64,000 bases of DNA. It comes from Lineus longissimus. Lineage: Eukaryota > Nemertea > Pilidiophora > Heteronemertea > Lineidae. The stretch is from positions 1,862,501-1,926,500 of the forward strand of contig NC_088313.1 in assembly GCF_910592395.1 (NCBI RefSeq), written 5' to 3'. Positions 44,901 to 58,500 of the stretch are shown here, one piece after another. Below the pieces are notes generated by a model. It was not told the origin of the DNA. It saw only the letters and a program-made list of their open reading frames with translations, and made no database searches. The translations under genes were made by a program, and so were the position numbers. Positions within the stretch are counted from its first letter, which is position 1. Each line of letters starts with the position of its first letter.

Positions 44901-47900
44901 TTTCTCAGAAAGATGATAATTACGAGGTAGTTGTCATGACAACTGTATCCCAAGCAATGCCCAAGGGTTTTATTGATTCTTCATGAATGGGTACAGTGTT
45001 TGATTAGATCTGATTGCCAAGGGCAACCCTTGCCGACCCAGTAACCTCATTTCCGTATCCAGATATAGGACTGTGAACAAGCGAAGGATATTCATGGCAC
45101 ATCCGTGACCTTGGGGGAAGGATCCTTTTGTCATTAGCCAAAAGAAGCCCTTCTTTTGCCAGTGTATTAATAAGGCAAGGGTGTGGTGAATAACGACAGG
45201 CGGTATTTCAGAAAGGGGAATAATGGCCAATGTTGCAGTTTTGTATGATCAGTTTGGGAACGTTTATTTTGTGAATCCCTATTCAAAAGTCAAGTCAAAA
45301 TGTGATAATAAGTAAAATCGGTATGATTTTGGTTTTCTACTCGGTGATGAACTTTTAAGTGGTAGAATATCTGTTCCCACTGGACTCTGTTGACTGAACA
45401 GCTCCCACAAATTAGTCAAAAGACGAAAAGTCGACAGACCTTTAAAAAATACAAAACCTGATTCTTTACATTATCTGAAAACTGTCCAAGCAAGCTCTGT
45501 TGTTGACCCTCAGGCTCAGAAAGAGCCATCACCAATAGATCACCGTCTGCGATAAACGGTGCTTCTGTTTATAAATCTGCTTGATATTTTGTTTGCGATA
45601 TATCAGAGATCAGTCCCCTTTGTGATTGGATCTCTGACAGAAACAACTGAAAGGAGAATTCTTCTGTTGCTTGACTAGTTGCCTCTGGGTGTAACATTTT
45701 CAGGAATAGCGTCAGGTTCAAAAATTGAGAGCACGATTGGGTCGCCTGGGAATTAGCTCTAAGTAGAAAAAGAATGATTATATACGTACACTGTGCAGAG
45801 TATTTTTGTCAAAAAGTTCTACATGCAAATTATTTATTGGGATAAACACTACTTGTAGCAACTTGAGAACTGTAATGCCTAGCTATATTTTGATCTTTCT
45901 TATGCAAAGTACTTGGTCTTATTTCATACCTAGGGGCTTGTTGTAGGCCTCTTTGAAGCCTCTAATTTTCACTCAAAAGCACTTTGTTGTCAACCCAAAA
46001 TAGCGTCATTCCTGCTTGTTTTCGTGTTGACCCTAAAATCATGAAATCCCTCAGATTAGTGATTAGTATCGACAATAATAACTTGCTGGTTAGGTTTTTA
46101 AAAAAGATAACTCGGTCATTTTATATTGACTGACAACCCCCCCCCCCCTAAAACACACGTTACATGCACTTTAGATGAAGATTTTCAGAAGAGTTTTGCC
46201 CCTCCCCCCACATACAAATCTGGTTTGAAATAAGACCCATGGACCTAACTTGTGTTGCAGGGATAATTTCTCCATCTCCAAGATCTCTCTTGGAAGGTCT
46301 GTCAGGTCTAATAGTTCACTTTTACTTAAAAGATGTCATGCCTTATCATAGCTTCAGCATTTCAATTTTTTTCCTTTTGTCATGTTTATACTCTGTAAAA
46401 TTAGTGGTGTCCTTTGTGACTGAAACAGTGTAACATGACTAAGTGTTGTCCTAGAGTAGAATTTCAAGTGTAAGTGAATGTCATTAGGTATTTCAGTGAT
46501 ATTTTCTAACAAAAGTGTTCAAATCTTTGGTAAATCTCTTTGGCCGTTGATTGTTGCCGAAACCGTTAGAATTTACCATTTCAGTCATTCTAGTCCAGTG
46601 CCTGTGACATTAGCATATCGTTACGCATACTTTGATCATGTTATATCATAATCATAAACGCACAAGTGTTATTACGTGTTGCAAATGTTTCCCACAGCAG
46701 AGTGGAGATTTGGAGGCAAAATTGTGGTGTAAAAAATAATTTAGTCTGTTGATTGAAGGAATTTGCGTTTCTCACCTCCACCCTTGATTCTGTAACTTGT
46801 GTTAATATTGGATTATTTGCGCTGATTTATTTTTGTGATAATACAAAAGTTGGGGGTGTTGAAAAGAAGTGTGGCTGTGAGCTTGTCTTTCTTTGAAAAG
46901 GGAGGTAGAATCTGTGCTTAAATGCTCCCTCTATGACCAGATAAATGAACTCAGATTAAACGTTGAAAAATGTCAAAAGAAAAATTTCGGAATTCATGAT
47001 ACAAGAGATTGAGATCGGGGTGGATGGTTCAGGAAATCGATTCTTTAAATTCAAGCCTATTATTACTTGATGTGCATTCATCTGAAAATATCAGTGAGCA
47101 GTTGATTTGTGTAATTGATTTAGATTTTAATACTGGAAAAGTGATGAGCAGTTTGCATTTTCCCTCAAGTGAGGTTTCAACAGTTTCATTGCGTTTCAGG
47201 TGTTTGCAACCTCAAGGATAATATCGTCGCTATGTAAGTCACGTACAATAATTGCTCAGGAAATATCATTGAGCCATCAACTTTCAGCCTCTATCTTGGC
47301 AGCGTTGGAGATCAGGTGTTAGGACCAGGGTTTGTGATTGAAGAAGGCTCAAAAACTAAGGCAAATCTCTTTGACATAATCTGATACAGATGGTGTCATT
47401 CTGGTACTGGTATACTGTTGCACAAGTTTTCATAGTGTCCGAAAAGAAGGTGTAGCCTATTGGCCTTCTCAGGGCGCTGCACAGTTGGGTTACTGACTTT
47501 GATACTGGTAATTATCATACCTCATAATCTTGGTCCTGGTCGTTAGGAGAAAATCATGATTGAAAAACTCAACATATTGTACTTCAACCTTGTCTGTGAA
47601 AATATTCTCTGAAAAACTGTAAATAGAAATTGATTGTGTGGTGCTAAGAAGTTGTGAAGGGCAGCAGTTCAAGTTGTAACTAGAGAAAAAAAATAGTAAA
47701 AGCAGTTATATAACAATTTTACTCTATGTATATTTAGAAATTCTTCTTGTGAATGTACTGCTCTGTTCTATAAGATCTATTGTATGTAATGATAGTGTCT
47801 TGTACAATATTGGTGTGTCCGATATCATACTGTGTGTAAAAATTGACATTTTCTTTTGCAAGAAAATTATGTTTATAATCTGAAATGACTTCAGTGTCAG

Positions 47901-48781
47901 AAGTGGATGAATGCTAGAGATGATACAGGAACTGCATTTTGAATATGCCACCATTATTCTCGTAAAAAAGTGTGGGAATCTCTTTTGAGGTCACATAACA
48001 ATACTACTGTTTAGAATATGTGACTCCGCCATGTTATGAATATACCAGCCTAAACTTCCAATGACCCTTTTTGTAATGCAGACTGGAGGCTAGCTATTTC
48101 AGTATTAGTCAAGGCACCTTAATGTGCTTCGACCACATGTAGCCTATTCAATAACTGGCGAACAAAATGTTCAATGCTGTTTTTCATATTTCATATCATG
48201 AATTATATTATGTTTGAAATGAGCTGGCGATAGGCATATTGTACTGTATTCAATGAGCGTAAAAATAGCTATTCAGGAAAGCTTTTGCCAGTATCTAGGG
48301 CAAAGAGAATTACAGGTCCGTAACACACTGCCTTCCATACAGAACCAGCACTGCATAGAACAGCTGGTAAAGTCAGGGACGTGTGGCTTTTAAAGGGGCC
48401 CGTGATGGGTTGATTCTTCTGTGTTCTGATCTCGGTGTTCAGGGGCAGTATTGATTATTTGGACAAGGGTAAGGTTCAATAGGCAAGGAACTGGGTCAGT
48501 TTTAAGTTTCAAGAACAATTCTGGTAGTGATAAGACCAGAGTTTTATGCTGAGCAGAGATCCCAACCAAGTGCGGTAAACATGAGTAGGCTGTAGCGTGT
48601 GATGGGCTCCGTCTCCCTTGGCCATGGGCAAAGTTTCAAGGCCAAAACTCTTATCTCTCAGTTTCAGTTGGCCTATCATTCCTCCTATGTCGAAAAAAGC
48701 TTCTGCAGGCAGTCCTGATGCAAGTTGGGAGTTCACATGTGATGAGGGCAGCTGTTACACATACAATTGACCACTCCATTC

Positions 48782-48851
48782 AGGACACCTCTCTATTAAG
48801 GACAGCACTTGTCAGTCGGCAGGGTGTCCTTAATAGACAGGTTTTACTGTA
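48782..48851 (-). mobile_element. Truncated pogo/Tigger-like MITE
   Basis: GGACACCTCTCTATTAAGGA to GACAGGTTTTACTGTATA, about 70 bp; one terminal repeat is retained at the right. Confidence 0.7.
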
Positions 48852-51035
48852 TATGAGGCCGGTAACGGTAGCCTGTTGCGAGGTTCAGTACCGGTAGATT
48901 AGAACATGTTCCACCAAAACGAAAAAACGTTTCACTTTTAGGCCCTCCAATTCAGGCTTTCAGCTATTGAGCCGAATATCTCGTAAGAGCTTTGTCTGGA
49001 TTTTTACATTGCTTCATTACTCGTTGTTTGATTTAAGATTACCAGCTGTGACACTTAATGCTGACATTTCATGAACTTGATTTTGACCCAGGCCCTTACA
49101 GTAAATTACATGGGCATGCATATAAGCCCATCGATAAGGTTTTAGGTCGCCAAAAAATATGGTTTTCTGTCGGCACACAGAAACTGTTCTACATGCATGT
49201 AAATACCCCAATGTTTATGACAGGTCAATGAGGCCTGCACCTCTGGTCAAAATTGATCATGGGGAACAAAGCCTGTGTTGGTAGCTTTGGTCAGAAATCA
49301 ACTGGTGTTGTGAAGACATTGAATTTTTGGTCGCACAGGGCAAATGGAGGTTGCTTTTGCCACTGATTCTCTGTTGATTATGTTATCCAAGTCCTGATTG
49401 TCATATGCTTTGAATGAGATGAGGTTATAAGACCGACTTTTCTTGAAGTACTGCTTGTCAATGCCTGAGCATGAGGACTTTCTTAAAGACTCCAACAAAC
49501 AAGTAAAACCACAGTCACTCAACCGCAAACCATAATTAAGGCCTAACTGTAGTGGCATGCAACAAAATGCACACAAGGGCAAATGCAACAGGAGACATAA
49601 TGTTTTTGCACCACCTCTTCTATGCATGTAGGCTTTCAGTTGATTCTGCATTGGCCTTGGCTTTCTTGAATTGGCCTGATTTTTGTTTCCCTGGATAGCT
49701 CCAGATAGGTGAACTATCTAGGCTAATGTGACCACATGGATGTACTTTCTTATAGGCCATGGGCCTAGTGTATTCATTGATGAGGGAAGCGGTTTTGTGA
49801 GTGCACCCGGTGCAATATTTACCCCAGCTACTGATCCAGTATCAATGTTTTGCTGTGCAATGAACACCAACTAGTTACTGGCCTGTGAAAACATCTTTTT
49901 TCAGGGGGTGGGGGGGGGGGGAACACTGCAAGTGGAGCCCAATGTGCTGGACAGGATTTGTTTGACTCATTGAAGCACTCCCAGTCTTGGTGCACACATG
50001 AAGTGTCAGAGCTATCTCAGTTTGATTTTAATCAAAATTGCGCCCTCTCAACTTCCTGTCAATACTTTTGTACGCATTTTGTCAATACTTTTGTACGCAG
50101 TGACATTATTGTGTGCTTGAAGGTACTCCAAGGTGATAGGTGATTGCAATTGCAAAAGGCCTATATGATGCAAGTATACTGATATAGGGCCTACTGTCAG
50201 TGGTGGAATTCTTCATTGAAGAGTCTTTGAGGAGCTGCATCACCTTGCTCTTGAGAAACAAATAAGCCTTTCAAACTGGTTCTCCGGCCTTGACACTGAC
50301 TTTTAACTGATGCGGTTTTGCTCCAGCAATAAAACATGCGCAGATTAACACTTGACACTCGAGAATGGATAAGTGTTGGGTCAAATTAGTGCAAACTTGT
50401 GATGTATGTGTCAAATACTGCAGTGTTATGAAGTCGAATCATTTCCTATTTGGCTGCTGGTCCATGAAACAAAGTTTCAGTGTCATATTCAAAGCATCAT
50501 CTTCACAAACGCTTGCACTTATTAAGTTCTCTTCTCCTTTAGCCTGTTCCTGTGGAGAATTTTGAGTCGGGTAATCCGTAAATAAAAGTCACTGTTATGG
50601 GTCGACGAGCAATACTGTTGATTTTGTTCGCCAGTTTCTTGGCGGTTAACAGGATTTTGAAAACTTGGTCTTGAAGGTACAGCTCTGTGTACTTGAGCGC
50701 GCTCAGGCTACTTTACTCTTGCCGCAGGATGTCTCTTTCAGTGATGGCGTCATCTCACCGCCTGTCTCACTGCCTGTCCAAAAGAATGTTTTAAACTGTC
50801 TAGACAGGATGACGCATACCTTTGTTGGCTTTGCTTCCCTACAAACTATGAGGAAAGTGAGAACGTACACTGACTGTTCAAAGAGCGCCTGAATCATGGT
50901 GTTCTCATTGTCTTCTTAAGTTTCCTTGCTGGTTCTTACGTTTGCCAACGTGGCTCAGCGCTGTACCTGTATTCTTCCTAGGTATCTTCATGAAGAGGAA
51001 GAAGAAGACAAGTGAGCCCAGTGATTTGTGATACA

Positions 51036-51215
51036 CAGTGGAACCTCTCTATTAAGGACACCCTCGGGATTGACAAGTGCTGTCCGCAAAAGAGGGGTGT
51101 CCTGATTAGAGAGGTCAAATTGAATGGCAACGACAAATTTGGGACCAAAGCTAGTGTCCTTAATAGAGACGTTGTCCTTAATAGAGAGGTGTCCGCTAAG
51201 GGAGGTTCCACTGTA
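51036..51215 (+). mobile_element. Pogo/Tigger-like MITE, complete
   Basis: 178 bp at 51036-51213 with CAGTGGAACCTCTC...GGAGGTTCCACTG ends; TA follows on the right only. This is the same length as the copies at 12011 and 20377. Confidence 0.85.
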
Positions 51216-51809
51216 CAATCTTGTCACTCTCTCTATGAAAATGGCAGCCTCCATTTTTGGCGGGAATGGCCAGACCCATAGCAGCCATATGCAAGCTGAT
51301 ATCCACTAAGAAGTTTCTGTGTTAGTTTATAAAGTTCACTAAGAAGAGCAGTGCATCTCAAATCAACTCACTCTTTAAGTTTTGATATCAACTTTACTGG
51401 TAGCTCTCGTCGCTGTTGTCAGGTAGACATGCAAAAATCAACGGGGAAAACAAAAAACTAAAAAGCGTTCATCTTTTGTCCATTGTGCAGCTGTTTCTGG
51501 GGCTGAGTTCTCACTTGGAGTGCAGTGACCCAGTGACCTAGTGGATGTGCTCCCGATCAAGGTAAGGCTGGAAAGACTGAATTTTCAGTTTCTTGTCTTG
51601 AATGATGGTTTTCAAGACTGAAATTGTTGTGACCATTTCCGATGTGCAATCCTCCCATATGGAGCATTTAGCCAATATGATGCTCGCTTGATTCTCAGCT
51701 GGAGGTGGTCTATCTCTCAGTCTTACTAAATATTTGAAATTAGGAAGACTTGGTACACTGGCACTACTTGACAAGCGTCACATCCTGCCCTCCCCCCCCC
51801 CCCCAGACC

Positions 51810-51903
51810 TACAGTGGAACCTCCCTTGGCGGACACCATTCGATCAAGGACAACCTCTCTATTAAGGTCCCGAGAGTGTCCTTAATAGAGAGGTTCTACT
51901 GTA
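51810..51903 (+). mobile_element. Short pogo/Tigger-like MITE derivative
   Basis: A 90 bp internally deleted form (51812-51901) that keeps both terminal repeats (CAGTGGAACCTCCC / GAGGTTCTACTG) and TA on both sides. Confidence 0.8.
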
Positions 51904-52309
51904 TTTCATCCAGTCATTTTAATACGTAATGCGCATTGGACCATCAAGAAAAAAGAAATTGATAAGTTAAAAACACTACTCAAAATCCTCTTTGCTATTT
52001 CGTATTGTGAGCTGAGTTGGGCACACAGTTTTGAGGCTTTTGTTATGAAGTCTTTCAAGTGTACTGTATTTACAGTCACTTCAGGTTTAAAGTTTGGCTG
52101 CACTGAAAAATTCATAATTTTTTGTTCCATGTTTGTTCAAGAGCTTTGTGGTCATATGTCACTGAAAGCTGTGTGTAATTCATCATCTGCTTGGTAGTGC
52201 TTGAATGGTCAATGACTTATAATTTATATCTAGGTCAGGCAGCTGCCAGTAGGGATCTCTTAACTTTGCCCCCCCCCCACGTTGCCTCCCTGTCGCTATT
52301 GGGTGACTT

Positions 52310-52400
52310 CAGCCTCTCAGTGAGGGGCAGTCTTTCACACATGTTTCTCACTTGGTGGGGTCTTTTGCTTGCCGAGCATCAGCACCAGGTAAAAGGTGTT
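52310..52400 (-). mobile_element. Fragment of the 26345-26590 repeat family
   Basis: CATGTTTCTCACTTGGTGGG and CATCAGCACCAGGTA are the reverse complement of the family's first part. Confidence 0.6.
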
Positions 52401-52429
52401 TGAAAATATTTCTGGAAGAAAGAAGTAAT

Positions 52430-52555
52430 TTTGGGTTGAGTGTCTTGCTCAAGAACTCAAATGAACCGGCACGGGTATTTCTATTCCTCAGACCCATGAC
52501 CACCTCTTTATAAGCCCAGCCCTCTAACCACAGTGCTATGGATCCCCCTAAAAGT
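52430..52555 (-). mobile_element. tRNA-headed SINE with conserved core
   Basis: On minus: CATAGCACTGTGGTTAGAGG (A-box-like), a degenerate B-box region, then CTTGAGCAAGACACTCAACC, the conserved core also present at 35772-35960. Confidence 0.75.
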
Positions 52556-55500
52556 CAGATGTTGTAGAAAGAAAACAGCTCAACTCATGCAGTCATGGAA
52601 ACTCGCAATAAAAGTTTTAAAAGTGCCTTGTACGAAATGACAAAATAGTTCCTGATATCTTCTACTAGCATTTTTTCCGGTTCAAACATTGTTTCTCACT
52701 TTTGCAAGTGATTCTAATGATCTAAATGTCGCTATATGATGTGCCACTATCATGTTTGTGTGCTTTATGCTAGGCCTACGCAGTTGTTGCTAGTTTAGAA
52801 AAGCGTACAGGTAATGCTTGGCTATTGTTGAAAAAAATGTAACATGTAGAGAGAGTCACGGTATTATCTGTCGCCTGCAGTGATTTGTGTCGATTGTGAG
52901 TTTCACGAGAAAAATGTTACTTCTCAGCGCTTTCTCAATAAAGTATTAAGCAGAGGCAGAGCAACTATTCTAAGTTCTTTGTTAAAGACGATATTTGAGA
53001 AGCAGACGCCAAATCTAATATGCGTATGCTACATGTAGCGGTGTGAGCTAGCAATGTTCGCCAATGGGTATTACTGCATCTTCATATGATATCGTGGCTA
53101 TCTTCTTTTATATCTCTACTGATGCTAAACCTTTTAAAATCTTTATAAATTTTGTTGTAATATAATCTGTGTTGTAACGAATTGTATCTTTGTGGCAGAG
53201 TCTTTAATTACAGTGTTGGGTTGGCGGCAGCAATTTCTAAATAAAAATGGCGGCCCATTTTGCCGAAAAAATTGCCAATTGAATTTATTCTTAGTCGTCC
53301 TATGTTATGCATAGCAGACGGGCCTCAATCAGCTAAAACACGCTAACACAGTAAAGCTACCCTTATGTAGATGTACTTTAGTTTCAACGATCGATGGCAG
53401 TTTATATAAAGATCACATTTAAGGGTATATTAGGAAAGTTAAATGCACACATGATCTTTTGAAGCCACTCAACATGTAAAGTCGGGCATTACAAGGGGCT
53501 GGTAAAACCATATACCCAGTTGTCAGGAAGTCCTGTCCTTGCCCTTTGTATTGATTTCGTACTTGACTAATGAAGGAGTCTAAGATTGATGAAACTTTTG
53601 ATATATGTACATTTACATATATCAAGAAAGAGTTATTGTCGCCTGTGGTTTTCAAGCTTCTTTTATCGCAGAAAGCTTAAAGAAATCGCCACCGCCAGCC
53701 CACGAATTCGAATTGGCAGGAACCATCTGTACATTCGATGCATACGAGTATATGTCAGTGCACAGGTGTGAGTCTGGCAATGTTTTGTTGAAATGAAAAT
53801 TTTAAGTTTTGAATCTCATCTGCTGAGCATCGCATAGTATTTTCTGATGCAATGAACTCCGGTGACTTTGATGTTAGGATCCACTCCCAAGTTTGTCTGT
53901 ACATCAGTGTGCGTAAATCATGGAAACTTTTTGTCTGGCCTACTTGGATGAGTTATTTGATGGTTAGCATCTTTGGCGATATTATGTACATAGCCTGTGT
54001 TGTAAAAATAACCTGTTCACATGAGGCTTTTCTATCATCTGTCGGCCCTAAGTATCAGAAAATGGCATATAATCAAGCGATAGAGGTCGGTCAGAAGACA
54101 GTACTGTATGTTCCAGGGTCACTTATGTCTAGCCTGCAGTCTGAGCAAGATTAGGGCAGTCTGGTCAGCCCCACATCAGTTGTATAATTATCAATTATCA
54201 ACGATGATTAATAGGCCCCTATCCATTGCTAATTCCATTGGGTCGGAAAGTTGAAGCCCGCCAGCAAAAAAGTTACATGTATAAAGGGTGTCATTTTATC
54301 ATGTGATATAACAGGTTTTTTGCAAACAATTGTTCATTGATTATAGACAATGAATAAATCAGCATGTCCTGTTTTGTGGACAGTTATGAAGTGAAACAGA
54401 CGTTTGAGTGTATGTATTGTAAAGCAGAGGGTGGCCTGTTTAGATATGATGTAATGTGTCTGATCAGTCCCCAACCAAATGGAAAGGCTTGCTTGGTAGT
54501 CCAGAGTTGACCTTGACATTATGTCTGCCTTGACTTATCTGGGCCAATAACCAGTCCAAAGTAATTTGGTGACGGGCTGCATACTTGTTCAAAAAGTATT
54601 CAATTGGATGGTAGTGAGTGCAATAATACTATAAGCGATAGGTTTAGTAGATACCAGGAATCTATTATCGCAGGAAAAAGCTTTAAAGATACACTTTTTA
54701 CTTCATAACATGTCTGGTGTCAAGAGTATAATCCTGAAAGTCATTTAGCCTTTCGGGCCTTCTCGCTATTTGTACAGTTTAGAACGTCATAGTCAGTGTT
54801 CTGTATTGAGAGTGGCTGTACTAATATTGTTGAAGATGTAAGCTCTTTGTTTCCTGTCAACCTGTCCAGTGTAGTTGTCATGCAGTTCTCAGTATTGTTG
54901 TTCACAGATTCGTGTGGACATTGGTTAAAGGTATACGCCATTCGTTATAAAATTTTGAATTGGTAATTGAATTGAAAAATGTCCAATTGTGGAAAGACGC
55001 ACTAAATGTAAATTTCAACATTGCCGTTGTGTAGACTGATACACAAATACTATGAATACCAAGTTTAAACAAATTTACATTCACAATAACTGCACTACGG
55101 CATTGTGTACTAGTGCATTTCTATTTAACTGGACCACAAGTAATTACGAACGGTGTACCCCTTTAACCAAACTGGCATGCATGTTATAAAATCTAATTAG
55201 GAACAGGAAGCAATTGAATGTATTACGAAAGAAAACAATTCTGTCTTGGTCTAATTGGAATGAACTAGATGAGTTAGTTCAATTTTGACTGGAAACTTCC
55301 GTCATTGGAATATTTTAAACAATTTAGTGAGCGTCGATAGTGTTAGATCGTAAAATGGCAGTAGGTCACTGCAATATTGGGCTAATGCTAGCCATACATG
55401 GCCTTAAGAAGACATTCATTTGTTTTCCATGTTTCCACTTTCTTAAAAATTCTGTTTCTGTGCCAAACTGTCCTCATTTTGGCAATTCTTTTGTCCACTC

Positions 55501-58500
55501 GCCTTATTTTTCACACAGGTTGAAGCTTTATGTTGTATATATAATGCTGGTAACAGTCCCAGCTTATTTCAAGGTTTTAAAGGTAGTATATTACAGGCAT
55601 AAGGTCAGGAATGGGCATGTTTTTAGCATGTCACTTGTCCTATTTCAGCTTGATTCTGTGGCACTGAAGACCAGTCACCGAAATTCAGTGATTTTCACAA
55701 AAACAAACTAAACCTCGTGCCTATGTATTCTACCTTTTCAGTGTTCAAATACTTGCCATACAGACACATTTTGTACATTAAGAACTTAGGTATGAGTATG
55801 ACAAAATGTATTATATAGCTCACACAATTACGGTATCTGCAACAGCTCAGGATATATGAACATTACTGACAGCTGCATTTTTGAGTCATTAGCTATCATT
55901 CAATATACATCGTCATCAAATGTAGTTCTAGGGCTGAATGAAACGTCTTCGACTTTAATAACAAAGTGCAAAAAAAAAGTTCTTGGAGTCGCTGCAGTCA
56001 AGCACTTGCAAAAATGATGTGCCTCGGGGTAAAGAAGTTGTCTTGATGTAATATACGATCTTGTGACATTGCACAATGTAAATGGTGGCCTGAGTGCAGG
56101 TTTTTTTACGGGAATGGCCCGCAAAGTGACATGGTATCTGCTCAGGAGTTTCTGTGTTGTTTAACTGCTCACAAATACAGTAATGAAGAGCAGTACAGCT
56201 CTAATCTACTTGCTATTTCACTTCAAAACATGTTCTTGTGCTTTGTTGATTTGGACTTTCGGTCGAAGTTCCTTTCAAAATGAACTCGCAACATTCTTCA
56301 TGTTGAGGGAAGAATTTATTCCATGCGTTTTAAAAGCTGTGTCATCAAATATTGTACTTGCATGAATTACCCCTACATATCTTTTTGCACTGAGTCAACC
56401 TCTTGAATCAAGATAATAGCACACATGCAGGATGCGATTGATTTTGTTTAGGAAATGCTTTTCAGTCCTTCAGCTTTCACATTTCGTTTTTGAGAGTAGT
56501 TTGCATAGAGATGGATGTGCCATATGGGTGTTCGTGCCACATGTGCATACAGTCATAAAAGTATGAAATATTCATTCTGATGCATATTCCAAGGAAAGAA
56601 TGTGATGAGTCCCTATCCTGAATCAGAGGCTTTTAAACTAATGAGTTTGAATTTATGCCTCTTTGTGCTTATTTGCATGACATCAGAAAAAATGGTTTGA
56701 AAGATTTGGCGATTATTGATGTAACGAAAGCCATCCAATCTTGACCGAACGGTAGGGCTTAGAGTCATCTACTGTAATGGTCTATCATTCATACATGAAA
56801 TTAGGCCCTTATGGTGTAAATGCCCTTTGGCTGGCTTAGAAAAGCCCCCACAACTACCAGTAACAGCTGTTAGGTGGCCAGACTTTGACTACAGACTCTT
56901 TGAAAGTTGTCTCGTTATGATAAAACATATTCATATCTTGAATCAAGGAAATTTTGATGGCACTATTGATTGCATCAGCTATGTTTTTCTGTTTTCCAAG
57001 TAAATGTTTTGTTGAGAGAAACTACTCCCCCAGCAGATGGGCACCTGGCATTGTATTTTGAGACTGGTGTTTCCTTGAATGCACTGATTACACCAAGTCT
57101 GATCGATCGTATTGAGTTTTGGAAGAATATCGTCTGTTCAGTGGAAAGCATGAGTAAACATGCATGAAATGTCATTGAACTCTGACCCTCATTTGAATAT
57201 GGATGAAATCAATCTATTCCAGGAAAGTACTGTATTCTCCCAGACTTATTTTATGGCTCGGCTACTGTGTTCCGGGAAGTACATGTTTTACATACCGCCA
57301 GTCATGTGTTGTCTGGATTTCTTACCATGCATCATTGGTGACCTCATCATTGTTGTTGTCTTGGATGACCTCATTATTATCGTCTGGTGTGTCAATGTAC
57401 TTTTCCGCAGTACTGGGTTTACGATAACGGGAAGGTGTCGAATATCCCCCTTAAAAACGTGCGATATTATTTAAGTTTTCGCATGAGGTAGTTGTGTTGG
57501 AGTTTTAAACCCAGGGCAAGAACGCCCGAGATTATGATACTAAAATTCCTCGCTGTTCGAAAGTGTTCTGCCGACATAGTCGTCCAGTGATCACGACACA
57601 TGATTGGTCGGATTCCGATCGTACGGTTTTTGAATGTGCATCTCTTAACATAATATGGTGGGGTAGTGGAATCTGCTGTTACAGACAGGTCAAGTCTATA
57701 CAGAGAGTTGTCAGAATCATGGTGTATGTTTTCTGATGCATTCAAGAATCGCCCAACCACAGCAGCTGCAGCCAGTAGTATAAATTCAGCATAATTTTAG
57801 CCAAAACAATAGTTTCACACTGTTATTTTTCTTTTGAATTTCTTTTTGGCATGACGCACTTAGTTTTTGTGTTGTGTTTATTTACAAAGGTTGTATTTTT
57901 ACAATGTTAACAGAAAAAGAGAATATATTTTATAATATTTTGGGGATTTCTCGTGAATTGTGCATAATGCCTATGTATTGAAGAATTATCGATTAAAAAA
58001 AGTGTTTACATAAGTGGCTTTAGCATTGGAAAATGGACCCATTCGCAAAAATAAATAACTCAAAAACTGAAAATGATGATTTTGCAAACATGTATGTAGG
58101 GTCATGAAAATCAAGGGTTTACAGTATATAACTGTGCTGGTATGGCATAGGCATTGTCTACAATGACAAGGAACCTCAAAATGGCACAGACCCGTATGTT
58201 CTTTTCAAGGGGCTGACTTCACGAAGGGTTAATTGTCACTCTACAAAAGACAAGTAGGTTTGCAATAGTAGTGATGAAACTTGAATGTTAGAATTTAAAA
58301 GCCGTTTAACCACCAATGCCTTTGTGAATTCAGCTCCTTAGTCCTAGTGTTGGATCGAGAACCCTGTAGTCTGTGCATTCTGTGTACGCCTTTTCCGGTT
58401 TTACTTCGGACGGAAAAAGGCACCAAATTAGCATTTTAACTGCCCCGTGTCTGCTCTATATTTCGCTCATGACTTCTGAAAAGCAGAGATCAAATATCTG

